Part shown: positions 7,990-16,676 of the stretch, piece by piece
Layout: every line of letters starts with the position of its first letter
Position numbering within the stretch: the stretch's first letter is position 1
Origin: Gemmatimonadota bacterium
GTDB lineage: Bacteria > Latescibacterota > UBA2968 > UBA8231
NCBI GenBank assembly: GCA_009840005.1
Contig: VXOR01000008.1
Span: 5,512 to 69,511, forward strand
Direction: 5' to 3'
Length of the DNA stretch: 64,000 bases
Program-made: the position numbers and the translations under genes
The notes under the pieces: model-generated
The model's database searches: none
What the model saw: the letters and a program-made list of their open reading frames with translations, nothing else
Told to the model about the DNA's origin: nothing

Positions 7990-8619
7990 ATGCCGATGTT
8001 CAGAAGTGAAGACCAGTACCCCGATTGGTGCGAGTTGGAACACTTTGAGGTCGTGCAGCTCGACGCAGGCGATGAACACTGCTTTGCGCGTCGCGGCAAG
8101 GTGGAGAAGCTGATTGTGGGAGGGGGAAGTTGCCGGTTGCGGGTGGGTGCCGAGGAGGTGGAAGCCGCCACGGGTGCCAATCTGGATTTGGTCGGTCCGG
8201 GGGCTTTTGAAGTATTGGAGGTAAAAGAGGCGGCTACGCTGGTGCGCTTTTGTGGACGCTGGGGAGCAGAGACGGGTGGTTCGGGCATCTTCAACATGGA
8301 CAATAGCCCCCAGCCCGAGGATAAGGGCGATCCGGTCCCGTACGAAAAATGGACCAATTTCGATAGCCACTTTCACGACTGCGACGAGTATTGGATCATC
8401 TTGGAGGGGGAGGCTCGCGCCGTTTCCGAGGGAAAGATGTACGAAATGAAGCCGGGAGACTGCCTTGCCACGGGCATGGGACATCATCACGATATGCCGT
8501 TGGTGCACGAGCCAGTTCGGGGAGTGTACTTTGAAACGACCCTAGAAGGCCAGAAGCGTCGAGGGCATTTGTGGGATCACACCCACGGGCAGGCCGAACC
8601 CCAGGCCGAGCGGGTGTAG
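7990..8619 (+). CDS. Cupin-domain protein (bicupin-like)
   Basis: A 209-residue protein with two beta-barrel halves. The second half has a recognisable cupin metal motif: HFHDCDEYW (H127, H129, E133) and, about 35 residues on, the PGD...HHH segment. The first half keeps a barrel-like strand pattern but lacks clear metal ligands. Cupins of this size are often isomerases, dioxygenases or sugar-binding proteins. The start is supported by GAGAAGGGAG upstream; an earlier ATG at 7985 is out of frame. It stands alone, followed by a MITE-like repeat. The reaction is unknown. Confidence 0.78.
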   Translation: MPMFRSEDQYPDWCELEHFEVVQLDAGDEHCFARRGKVEKLIVGGGSCRLRVGAEEVEAATGANLDLVGPGAFEVLEVKEAATLVRFCGRWGAETGGSGIFNMDNSPQPEDKGDPVPYEKWTNFDSHFHDCDEYWIILEGEARAVSEGKMYEMKPGDCLATGMGHHHDMPLVHEPVRGVYFETTLEGQKRRGHLWDHTHGQAEPQAERV

Positions 8620-8667
8620 TAGGTCACCCGCTCACTTTCAATTCCCAAGACCTGTCAGACTTGGGTG

Positions 8668-8839
8668 GCTGATGCTACGCAGTACGTGGGCGGTGGTTGG
8701 TTTTCGGCCCGATTCCCGCTGGGATCGCGGGCATTTTGCCCGCGTCGAGGGCGGGACGCCCTCAACCCGACTAGGCCGGGGACCGTAGACCGTAGGGGGC
8801 GGTTTGAAACCGCCCCCTACCCGGGTGCGTAACATCAGT
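8668..8839. mobile_element. MITE-like element, family A copy 1
   Basis: Ends CTGATGCTACGCA (8669-8681) and TGCGTAACATCAG (8826-8838) are inverted repeats with one mismatch. Inside are three perfect hairpins: 8726-8744, 8747-8763 and 8792-8820 (GTAGGGGGCGGTTT and its complement). Family copies share the ends but not the interior (see 19885-20021 and 21823-21927). No reading frame for a transposase is present. Confidence 0.7.
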
Positions 8840-8851
8840 TAGTGAGAAGGA

Positions 8852-9904
8852 TTAGACGCCGGTGAAGGCTTTGGCCTTGTCGTCGGTCTTGGGCGGTCGC
8901 GTCGGGCGGTCGGTGCGCAGTTCGCCCCACAGGGCAATGGCGATGCCCACGAGGATGATGCCGCCGCCGATGATCTGGGCGGGCATGGGCACTTCACCCA
9001 AGATGAGAGCGGCAAAGAGCACCCCGGCTACCGGCGAGAAGGATGACGCTGTGGCAATGTCGGCCGGGCGCACGCGCTTGATGCCAGCAAACCACGCCAA
9101 CTGACCACAAGCCACTACGATTCCTCCATACAGCAGCATCCAGCCCCAGAGCAGCGGGGAGAAGATGTCGGCGAAGTGTGCAAGGCCGAAAATGTATAGG
9201 CCAATTCCGAGGAAGAAAAGCGCGCCGACGAGGTTGCGGAAGACGCTGAAGATGCCCAAGGGGATGGTCTGGAGTTGTTTGCGACCGATCTCGGCCCCGC
9301 AGACGAGGAGCACGGTAGCGGCGGCGGCAAAGAATTCACCGTAGCCCACTCCGCCCTGCATCCGCGCTGCGGCCATGCTCTCTGGCGACGCGTCCATCTG
9401 CAAGACGAGGGTCGTGCCCACGCCGCCGAGGGCGCACAAGGCCCCCAGTACGGCCGTCCAGTTCGACTTTTCTCGATAGAGCAGCCAAGCCAACAACAGG
9501 CCGAGGGGAATTTCTATGGTCTCGATCAGGACGATGTTGGTGACCGAGGTGTGGGCAATGGCCGTGAACATCATGGCCGGGGCTATTGCGCCGGAGGTAA
9601 GGGCCAAGGCCGTCTGGACCAGCCATTGCCGACGCGATAGGGCGCGCAGGCGGGCGGGACGCCATTCCCGATGATTGAGGGCGAACAGGGTTAGCGCCGC
9701 GACGAGATTGCCGGCGAAAAGCAGGTTGCAAAAGGAGATGGGGTTGCGGTCGTCTATCAGATTCGCCTCGCCAATTTCGACGAGGCGGGCTACTACCGAA
9801 GCGGCGGCGGCGAAGATCAGTATGGCGATCCACAGGTATGTTCGGCCCGAGGTCATTAGGCTACCGTTTAGTATGTGCATTGCTGCGGCGTCAGCCGCTC
9901 GCAT
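8852..9904 (-). CDS. EamA/DMT-family transporter
   Basis: Up to 350 residues, with about ten hydrophobic membrane segments in two similar halves, as in drug/metabolite exporters of the EamA family. Conserved features include a first-half segment ending in PLGLLLAWLLYREK and the second-half GEVPMPAQIIGGGIILVGI. These are inner-membrane secondary transporters of small metabolites such as amino acids, sugars or nucleosides. The start is uncertain: the ORF opens at 9904, but the ATG 16 codons in (MTSGRTYLWIA) begins directly before the first span and is equally plausible. No strong ribosome site precedes either. Transcribed alone, away from the toxin-like island at 10 kb. Confidence 0.82.
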   Translation of the reverse strand: MRAADAAAMHILNGSLMTSGRTYLWIAILIFAAAASVVARLVEIGEANLIDDRNPISFCNLLFAGNLVAALTLFALNHREWRPARLRALSRRQWLVQTALALTSGAIAPAMMFTAIAHTSVTNIVLIETIEIPLGLLLAWLLYREKSNWTAVLGALCALGGVGTTLVLQMDASPESMAAARMQGGVGYGEFFAAAATVLLVCGAEIGRKQLQTIPLGIFSVFRNLVGALFFLGIGLYIFGLAHFADIFSPLLWGWMLLYGGIVVACGQLAWFAGIKRVRPADIATASSFSPVAGVLFAALILGEVPMPAQIIGGGIILVGIAIALWGELRTDRPTRPPKTDDKAKAFTGV

Positions 9905-10065
9905 TTAAGTAGGTGTTGTAGGCAGGCTACAGGTTCATCTTTGCGTAAAATAGTCTTGACAAAGAAGGCCATTTCGGGCTAATTGGTCAATTGTACTCAA
10001 CGTTATATCTCAACGCAATTCAGTTGTCTCTGGCACGTGTAACAGGATAACCTCATTATATAGGG

Positions 10066-10851
10066 ATGACTATCATGGCTAATGCAACCTACCCCATTAC
10101 GCTTAGAAATGCTGAGCCTGAAACTACTCCCTTGGGAGAGTTTGCGAAACTGATTGATAACTTAAATACAATCATCGTTGAGACGGCTCATGTCTGCAAC
10201 ATAGAGCTGCCCGAAGACCAAGCCGTTATTTCGCTAGTTGACATAGAAAAGGGTAGCAATCGGCTCGTTTTTTCTTTTTTACCTTTCATGTGGCAGGTTC
10301 TCGCTAAAATAACTGCTTCGGTCGAAGAAGGAGACTTTGCAGCACTTTCTATAAAAGCACACGAATCACTGCATGATATTTCCAATCAGGCAAAGAGGCA
10401 GGAATGGGATGTTTTGTTTTCAGAAAAACAAAACCAGTCGTATCATATTCGGGAGATCGAAATATCAGCGCAACGACCAGTAGCTCCTCCTCGGCCGCAA
10501 TTTATTAAAGGCACAACTACGATTTTTGGTATGTGCGTACGGGTCGGTGGAAAAACGCCTAAAGTGGACCTCGCATTACCTAATCGAAGCCGACTTATTC
10601 ACTGTGAAACGACTAGAGAAATCGCAATTAGCCTGTCCCGGAGTCTATACAAAAATGTCGCTTTATACGGGCAAGCTCTATGGGATTCTCATACTTTGGA
10701 ACTAGTCGAGTTCAAAGCTACAGAAATCGCCAATCAAACACATCATTCGCCAGTAAAAGCACTAGAAGAAATTTCTGAATTAGTAGGGGATCAGTGGAAA
10801 GATACTGATGTCATTGACTTTATCAATAAGATCCGTTCGGAAGGTACTTAG
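10066..10851 (+). CDS. Uncharacterised 261-residue protein paired with a PIN-domain gene
   Basis: I do not recognise a named domain. The protein appears to have two parts: residues about 1-125 (acidic, helical, with SLVDIEKGSNRLVFSF) and about 150-225 (beta-rich, with VRVGGKTPKVDLALP and YGQALWDSHTLELVEF), joined by a Pro-rich hinge. The start could be 10066 or the ATG at 10075, which is better spaced from AGGGATG. Only three bases separate its stop from the PIN gene, so the two are co-translated, as in toxin-antitoxin loci, and this protein is the candidate antitoxin or partner. Both genes are visibly AT-richer than the flanks. A TTGACA at 9956-9961 may belong to their promoter. Confidence 0.72.
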   Translation: MTIMANATYPITLRNAEPETTPLGEFAKLIDNLNTIIVETAHVCNIELPEDQAVISLVDIEKGSNRLVFSFLPFMWQVLAKITASVEEGDFAALSIKAHESLHDISNQAKRQEWDVLFSEKQNQSYHIREIEISAQRPVAPPRPQFIKGTTTIFGMCVRVGGKTPKVDLALPNRSRLIHCETTREIAISLSRSLYKNVALYGQALWDSHTLELVEFKATEIANQTHHSPVKALEEISELVGDQWKDTDVIDFINKIRSEGT

Positions 10852-10854
10852 ACG

Positions 10855-11334
10855 ATGGTCTGTCTTGATACGCATGTTATCATCTGGGGAATTAAAGGGG
10901 AAGCAACTCAAGGTCAAGGAGAAATGGTACAACGAGCCAAGAGTTATATCAGACATCAGGACGAACAGGGTGTAGATCTAATGGTTCCTGCACCAGTCGT
11001 AGCGGAGGCGATGATACGAGGCGATGTTGATCAACTGCGAACCATCCGAACCATTATCGAGCGATCTTTTTTTATCGCTGCATTTGACTCTCCGGCTGCG
11101 TTTACAGCGGCAGAATTAGAACGAGGTCGTGGTGTAGCTAAATTACTTGAGGAAGGAAAAGCTCCTCGTAGTCACATAAGAATAGATGCTCAGATTGCGG
11201 CCATTGCCATTGTCCAAAATGCAGAAGAGATTATATCCCACGATCCACATATGCGTACGGTCGCACAAAACCGAATTCCAGTCATTGAACTACCGGATAT
11301 TCCCGAACAGGGAAATTTGCAGTTCCCTCAATAG
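10855..11334 (+). CDS. PIN-domain protein, candidate VapC-like ribonuclease toxin
   Basis: A 159-residue PIN fold. The Mg-binding acidic residues typical of the family are visible at D5 (CLDTHV), E51 (VVAEAMI), D111 (RIDAQIAAIA) and D130 (ISHDPHM). PIN toxins cleave tRNA or mRNA. The gene starts three bases after the stop of the 261-residue protein, in an AT-rich island that looks horizontally acquired. Unlike standard VapBC pairs the upstream partner is large and not an obvious DNA-binding antitoxin, so the system may be non-canonical. PIN assignment is secure; toxin function is inference. Confidence 0.85.
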   Translation: MVCLDTHVIIWGIKGEATQGQGEMVQRAKSYIRHQDEQGVDLMVPAPVVAEAMIRGDVDQLRTIRTIIERSFFIAAFDSPAAFTAAELERGRGVAKLLEEGKAPRSHIRIDAQIAAIAIVQNAEEIISHDPHMRTVAQNRIPVIELPDIPEQGNLQFPQ

Positions 11335-11697
11335 CATTTCTCTTCAGATAGCCCCACTACCGTCGGGCCGCTCAGTACGTCCGAGGATGTTCAGTCGCTG
11401 CATGGTCGATCCTAGAAGCTGTATGAAAACCCGCCTCGGGTCGCGTTGAGCAGCGGTAGGTCATTCCCGCGGAAACGGGAATCCAGTGGGGGTCTCCTGC
11501 ATACAAGGGAGGGCACTCAGACTCAGCACGATGCGTAGGACCTGTTGGGCCTCATCAAGTCCGCCTACGGCAAGTAATCCCTCTTCACCGCAGTACCGCA
11601 ACAGTCTCAGTCCCTGACAAGGTGACTAGGTCGGGGTACGCAAGTGCCCTTCCATGGTATTTCAAATGTCTGCAAATCAGGGAAGACATATATTTAC
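11335..11697. other. Intergenic stretch without a convincing gene
   Basis: No coding frame with family similarity is visible. ATTCCCG (11463-11469) and CGGGAAT (11476-11482) form a short hairpin of the kind seen in dispersed repeats (CATTCCCGC...GGGAATCCAG). The remainder shows no recognisable structure. Confidence 0.5.
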
Positions 11698-11793
11698 GGA
11701 ATCTCTGATTAAGTGTTTTGTTTTTCTTTTTTCTGCCTTGTTCTGTTGTTATAATGTCAAAATTCGTAAAAGAAAAACTTGATCAGAGATTCC
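11698..11793. mobile_element. MITE-like element, family C, 96 bp
   Basis: Terminal inverted repeats of 17 bp with one mismatch: GGAATCTCTGATTAAGT at 11698-11714 and its complement at 11777-11793. The interior is AT-rich and has no ORF. It lies just past the 3' end of the HyuA gene. No target-site duplication is clear. Confidence 0.6.
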
Positions 11794-11813
11794 TGAAAAC
11801 TTTCGTTGAATTT

Positions 11814-13910
11814 TTAACGCGCTTCTGCCGCTGTTAGCACCATCTGCCCCACCTCGTCCACGCGCACTTGGAACTGGGGATGGACGACGGTGGTTGAATC
11901 GATTTCCTCGACGATGGCTGGGCCTTGCACTACCGCGCCAGCTCCCAGCGCATAGCGGTCGTACACCGGGCAATCGACGAATCCCTTGCTCTCGGCGAAG
12001 TACACCGGGCGTTGCCCTTTGGCCGTCGCCTCTCCGGTTGCCTTTGCCAGTGGTGCCAGCGCGGGTTTGGCTATCTGGCCGATGGCTGAGAGCCGCACGC
12101 TGACCAGCTCGACGTCTTCGCCCGGTGCGCTAAAGCCATAGGCGCGATCGTGCGTGCGGTGGAACTGTTCCAATAGCTGCGCTAGCTGTGCTGTGCTCAA
12201 GGCTTCGTTTGCCAACGGCAGCGTCAGTTCGTGGCTTTGCCCAACGTAGCGCAGATCCACTTGGCGTCTGAAGTCCATCGCCGCTTCCGCCATTCCCTCG
12301 CGCCCAAGCGTTTCTCGCCCCTGTGCTTCTAAGTCGCGGAAGGCCTGCTCCAAGGTTTGGGGAACTACTTGGTCCAGCCGCTGGATGTGGGTGGTCGCGT
12401 AATCGTGTTTTAAGTCCGTCACCAACAGGCCCAGGGCTGAAGCTGTACCCGGACTTTGGGGGATGATCGCCACGGGGATCTCGGTCAGGGCGGCGAGGCG
12501 GTTGGCGTGGGCTGGCCCCGCGCCGCCAAAGGCTACCAGCGCGAAGTCGCGGGGGTCGTAGCCGCGCTGCACGGAGACCAGCCGCAGCGCGTTGACCATG
12601 GCGGTGTTGGCGATTTCGACGATGCCGTGGGCAGCTTCTACTAGATCCATGCCCAGCGGCTGGGCGCAGTGTTGTTCGATGGCGCGTTGTGCGGCCGCTG
12701 GATTGAGGGCGATTTCGCCGCCGAGGAAATAGTTAGGGTTGAGCCGTCCCAAGACGAGGTTGGCGTCGGTGACCGTGGGGTGCGTCCCGCCTTGGCCATA
12801 GCAGACCGGCCCGGGATCGGCCCCGGCGCTTTGGGGCCCGACCCGCAGGATGCCGCCGGGATCTACCCAGGCAATGGACCCACCACCCGCGCCGATTTCC
12901 ACGAGGTCGATTACTGGAGTGCGAATCGGATAGCCAGCGCCGCGAGTCGCTCCGACGCCCGTTTGCGCCGTCGTCCCGACCTCGTAGTCCTTGGTCACGC
13001 TGGGCGCGCCGTCTTGGATCAGCCCGGCTTTGGCGGTCGTGCCGCCCATGTCGAATGAAATCACTTGGTCGTAGCCCCGCGCCTGTCCCAGATGCGCCGC
13101 TGCGATCACCCCGGCGGCTGGACCAGACTCGACCATGTACACCGGCTTTTGCCGCGCGGCTGCAAAGGTGTACACCCCGCCGCTGCTCTGCATTACGAGT
13201 AGCTCGGCGGCGATACCGGCCTGCGCCAACCGATCTTCGATCCGCTGTAGATAGCGTGCGACCACCGGGCGGATGCAGCTATTGATTACGGTTGTGCTGG
13301 CCCGCAAGTACTCGCGGAACTCAGGTGCAACTTCCGCGGACAGCGAGACGACGGCCTCGGGAAAGACTTCAGCGAGGATCTCTCCGGCCCGCCGCTCGTG
13401 GACGGGATTGGCATAGGCGTGCAGAAAGCAGACGGCGATGGATTCGACGCCCTCGTCGCGCAGCTTGCCAGCTACTTGGCGCAGGGCGTCTTCGTCGAGC
13501 GGTGTCAGCTCTGCGCCGCTGGCGTCGAGGCGCTCGGGCACGCCGAAACAGCGGTGGCGCGGCACGAGTGGCTGCGGCTTTTCAAACTGCAAGTCGTAGA
13601 GGGTGGGGCGAATCTGGCGGGCGATTTCCAGCATGTCGCGGAAGCCCTCGGTGGTGATAAAGCCGGTCGGTGCCACCTTGCCTTCGATGATGGCATTGGT
13701 GGCGACTGTGGTGCCGTGAACGATGTAAGCCACGTCTTGGGCAGCGACCTGCTGCTTGGCGAGCAGCCGCTGCACGGCTTCCATAAATCCGCCGGATGGG
13801 TCTTGGGGAGTGGAGGAGACCTTGCCGGTATAAATTTGCCCGGTCGCTTCGTCGATGAGGGCAATGTCGGTAAAGGTGCCGCCGATATCGACACCGAGTC
13901 TATAGGCCAT
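11814..13910 (-). CDS. hyuA: Hydantoinase/5-oxoprolinase subunit A (HyuA) family
   Basis: A 698-residue ATP-grasping subunit with the ASKHA-type nucleotide motif DIGGTFTDIALID at the N-terminus, the VHGTTVATNA segment, SFDMGGTTAKAG and the GAGGGSIAWVD block near residue 345. Together with the B subunit it forms ATP-dependent N-methylhydantoinase, 5-oxoprolinase or acetone carboxylase-like complexes that open cyclic amides or activate ketones. Length is normal. Its start overlaps the end of the B-subunit gene by 11 bases, so it is the second gene of a translationally coupled pair. Which cyclic amide is used cannot be told. Confidence 0.9.
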   Translation of the reverse strand: MAYRLGVDIGGTFTDIALIDEATGQIYTGKVSSTPQDPSGGFMEAVQRLLAKQQVAAQDVAYIVHGTTVATNAIIEGKVAPTGFITTEGFRDMLEIARQIRPTLYDLQFEKPQPLVPRHRCFGVPERLDASGAELTPLDEDALRQVAGKLRDEGVESIAVCFLHAYANPVHERRAGEILAEVFPEAVVSLSAEVAPEFREYLRASTTVINSCIRPVVARYLQRIEDRLAQAGIAAELLVMQSSGGVYTFAAARQKPVYMVESGPAAGVIAAAHLGQARGYDQVISFDMGGTTAKAGLIQDGAPSVTKDYEVGTTAQTGVGATRGAGYPIRTPVIDLVEIGAGGGSIAWVDPGGILRVGPQSAGADPGPVCYGQGGTHPTVTDANLVLGRLNPNYFLGGEIALNPAAAQRAIEQHCAQPLGMDLVEAAHGIVEIANTAMVNALRLVSVQRGYDPRDFALVAFGGAGPAHANRLAALTEIPVAIIPQSPGTASALGLLVTDLKHDYATTHIQRLDQVVPQTLEQAFRDLEAQGRETLGREGMAEAAMDFRRQVDLRYVGQSHELTLPLANEALSTAQLAQLLEQFHRTHDRAYGFSAPGEDVELVSVRLSAIGQIAKPALAPLAKATGEATAKGQRPVYFAESKGFVDCPVYDRYALGAGAVVQGPAIVEEIDSTTVVHPQFQVRVDEVGQMVLTAAEAR

Positions 13911-15636
13911 CGCCTGCCATCTCCCGCCGCCGCGCCTCGGTCGCCGTTTGATCGACTTGCCCGGTGGCGCTGTCGATGACCACGCCGTACTCGGCTCGCG
14001 CCCGCTCTGCGCTCACCTTGCCCTCGCGCACATCCTCGGCCACCGCTTGGGGGTCGCGCTGATGGGGTGGCCCATAGCCACCGCCGCCGCACGTGCGATA
14101 GCTGAAGACTGTGTCGGCCGCGAGTGCAATCGTCGTTTTGGATCCCAGTTCGACGTGCTGGCCTTCGGGGTCGAGGATGTAACGCGCTTTGCCTCCTGCT
14201 TGGCCCCCAGCCAGCCCTTCCGGCCCCCAGCGATCTCGATCCGACAAAACGGTGAAGGACACTTCGTGATCGATAAAGCGGTAGTCGCGCCGCAGTCCCA
14301 AGCCGCCGCGATGCTGACCGGCCCCCTCTGAATCCTCTATCAACTCATAACGGTCAATCCGCAGTGGGTAGTTGATTTCGATCTCCTCAATCGGCGCGTT
14401 CTCCGTGTTTTGACCGTGGCACTGCACGGCGTCCGGCCCGTCCTTGGTGCTGCGCCCCCCATAGCCGCCGGCCATGGTCTCGTAGTAGGAATAAAGCTGC
14501 CCCGTGCGCGGGTCGGTGCCGCCGAAGCCGACTTGGCACATCGTTCCCTTGGTCGCGGCCGGAATCTTATCGGGCAACGCTGGATGCAGTGCCTTGAGGA
14601 TGATATCGGAGAGCCGTACCTGGGTCTCCCAGCCCCCGACTACCGGTGAGGGTGCCGTGCAATTGACGACCGTCCCCTCGGGGGCCACGAGCCGCACCTG
14701 TTCGTAGAACCCGGCGTTGACCGGCACGTCTTGGTCGATTAGGCACTTGAGTACGTAGGCGCAGGCCGCGAAGGTCTGGGAGTACGTGGAATTGACCGGT
14801 GCCCGGCGCTGCGGATCGCACCCCGTCAGGTCGAAGAGGACTCCCTCGTCGTCGATGGCGACGCGGACCTGGAGCCGCACCGGCTCGTCGGTAAAGCCAT
14901 CGTTATCGACGACGCCTGTGGCCGTGAATTCCCCCTTGGGCAACTTAGCCAACTCAGATAGCGTCCGCTCCCTGGTGTAGTCGATGAGCCGGTCCATGTA
15001 GAAAGACGCTTCCGCCAACCCCACCTGCTCGACGAGCCCGTTGAGCCGGCGAATTCCCGAGTGATTAGCCGCCACTTGGGCGCGAAAGTCGCCGCGCGTC
15101 TCCCGCTTGGAGCGGATCTGGGCGATGACTAGCTCGAAGACATCGGTCGCGATTTCCCCACCGCGCACCAGCTTTACCGGAGGAATGATGATGCCCTCCT
15201 GATACACCTGTTGGAAGGCTCCAATGCTGGCCGGCGCACCGCCGCCAACATCGACGTGATGGGCGAGATTGGCTACATAGCCGAAGAGTTCCGCGCCGCA
15301 ATAGACGGGCGAAATCAGCGTGATGTCGTTGAGGTGAACTCCGCCGCGATAGGGGTCGTTGACGAGGATCGCGTCTCCGGCCTGCAAGTTCTCCGGGCCG
15401 TATTCGGCGACCGTGCGGGGAGTGAGGATCGTCAGCGAGCCGAGGTGTACTGGCTGGGTAAAGGCTTGGGCGACGGGTCGCAACTGGCGGTCGAAAAAGG
15501 CGCAGGAGAAGTCGGCGCGGGTTTTGATGTTGGTCGAATACGCGCTGCGCCGCAGGGCAATGGCCATCTCCTCGGTGGCTTCGAGCAGGGCGTTGCGAAT
15601 GACCTCGAATTGGATGGGGTCGGTCTGGTCGGGCAT
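13900..15636 (-). CDS. hyuB: Hydantoinase/5-oxoprolinase subunit B (HyuB) family
   Basis: A 578-residue partner of the A subunit. Family blocks are present: DPIQFEVIRNALLEATEEM at the start, NDPYRGGVHLNDIT, NLAHHVDVGG with metal-binding His, and the Gly-rich C-terminal YRTCGGGGYGPP. The start at 15636 (MPDQTDP) is chosen because homology begins there; 25 upstream codons look non-coding. It is the first gene of the pair and diverges from the restriction-modification genes across an AT-rich gap. It acts with HyuA in the cytosol in ATP-dependent hydrolysis or activation of a cyclic amide. Confidence 0.9.
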   Translation of the reverse strand: MPDQTDPIQFEVIRNALLEATEEMAIALRRSAYSTNIKTRADFSCAFFDRQLRPVAQAFTQPVHLGSLTILTPRTVAEYGPENLQAGDAILVNDPYRGGVHLNDITLISPVYCGAELFGYVANLAHHVDVGGGAPASIGAFQQVYQEGIIIPPVKLVRGGEIATDVFELVIAQIRSKRETRGDFRAQVAANHSGIRRLNGLVEQVGLAEASFYMDRLIDYTRERTLSELAKLPKGEFTATGVVDNDGFTDEPVRLQVRVAIDDEGVLFDLTGCDPQRRAPVNSTYSQTFAACAYVLKCLIDQDVPVNAGFYEQVRLVAPEGTVVNCTAPSPVVGGWETQVRLSDIILKALHPALPDKIPAATKGTMCQVGFGGTDPRTGQLYSYYETMAGGYGGRSTKDGPDAVQCHGQNTENAPIEEIEINYPLRIDRYELIEDSEGAGQHRGGLGLRRDYRFIDHEVSFTVLSDRDRWGPEGLAGGQAGGKARYILDPEGQHVELGSKTTIALAADTVFSYRTCGGGGYGPPHQRDPQAVAEDVREGKVSAERARAEYGVVIDSATGQVDQTATEARRREMAGDGL

Positions 15637-15877
15637 GGCTTCTCGTGGAGGATGAGTAGGTATGCGTTGACATCTCAGTAGTACAATAGGTACATACGCC
15701 GATAGGAACAAGACAAGGGTGCCATCATGGTTTTCTTGTAGAAGATTTTTTATATACTAGGACATCCAAGCAGCTTGACTGATAAAGAGTTGGTGTCGAT
15801 CTTCTAGTTTTCTCTATTTTTCATAGGTGGAGCCACTAGGCAAGTACGCCAACTATCCATAATGAGGAATTCTATAA
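15637..15877. promoter_or_regulatory. AT-rich divergent intergenic region, start of the restriction-modification island
   Basis: Composition drops sharply in GC from the HyuB gene into this gap. It must hold the outward promoters for hyuB (minus) and for the endonuclease gene (plus). GAGGA lies eight bases before the endonuclease ATG. I cannot assign -35/-10 boxes with confidence. Confidence 0.45.
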
Positions 15878-16660
15878 ATGAATAGATGGACTAAGTTAAG
15901 CATCGACTATGCAAACCAGAGGTCTTACTTGGATGATTTATTTCAAGTATATCCGACGATTCCAGAAGGAATAAGAGATATAGACAAAGAATCTTGGGCT
16001 AAAATTGAGCAGGCATTTTATGATGAAGATAATTATTCTCTAGTCTGCGAATTATTAAAACTGGACTTATTTCCGATAAAAGATAGCTATATTTCCTATC
16101 TGAGAAGAGATAGAAAAGCCATAGGTAGAAACCCTAGAACGATAAATAGAATTTGTGGTAGATTGTATGAAATGGGCATTGATAAAATATTTGAAAGATG
16201 TACAGAACCGAAAGAAACCAACAGACAAATTGGTCCTATGTTTCGCTATTGGTTAAAAGAAAAATCTTTAGGCATCACTCCTGTCAATTGGGAATTATTT
16301 ATTTCTGATAATAAAGATGCAGTTTTAGATGGAAGTGATAAAGAAAATATGGATTTTGCAAGGCAGTATTTGGAATATAGCCATGAAAAAGGATTAGACT
16401 TTGTGGCGAGGTTCAACAATAAATACGTGATTGGAGAGGCGAAATTTCTTACAGATTTTGGCGGACATCAAAATGCCCAATTTAATGATGCGATTAGTAC
16501 ATTGAGAACAGAAGGAGTCGAAGCTATCATAGTCGCTGTACTAGATGGCGTTCTGTATATAGAAGGTAATAATAAAATGTATAAGTCATTAGTTGAAAAG
16601 TACAAAGATTACAATATTATGAGTGCGCTCGTGTTACGAGAGTTTTTATATCAAATATAA
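15878..16660 (+). CDS. Type II restriction endonuclease (PD-(D/E)xK)
   Basis: A 260-residue basic protein from an AT-rich island. The C-terminal half shows a PD-(D/E)xK nuclease core: GLDFVA (D174), IGEAKF (E187, K189), followed by the Q/N-rich segment GGHQNAQFNDA common in type II enzymes. The adjacent downstream gene is a DNA methyltransferase, which supports a restriction role. The ATG at 15878 has GAGGA eight bases upstream. Codon use and base composition differ strongly from the chromosome, as expected of a mobile restriction-modification system. Recognition sequence is unknown. Confidence 0.82.
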   Translation: MNRWTKLSIDYANQRSYLDDLFQVYPTIPEGIRDIDKESWAKIEQAFYDEDNYSLVCELLKLDLFPIKDSYISYLRRDRKAIGRNPRTINRICGRLYEMGIDKIFERCTEPKETNRQIGPMFRYWLKEKSLGITPVNWELFISDNKDAVLDGSDKENMDFARQYLEYSHEKGLDFVARFNNKYVIGEAKFLTDFGGHQNAQFNDAISTLRTEGVEAIIVAVLDGVLYIEGNNKMYKSLVEKYKDYNIMSALVLREFLYQI

Positions 16661-16676
16661 GAAGGAGATATTACTA

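Noticed and set aside
9956..9985. Sigma-70 promoter (TTGACA and TAATTG) before the PIN island
   Set aside because: The -35 box is perfect but the -10 match is poor and spacing is 18; too weak to list as a feature.
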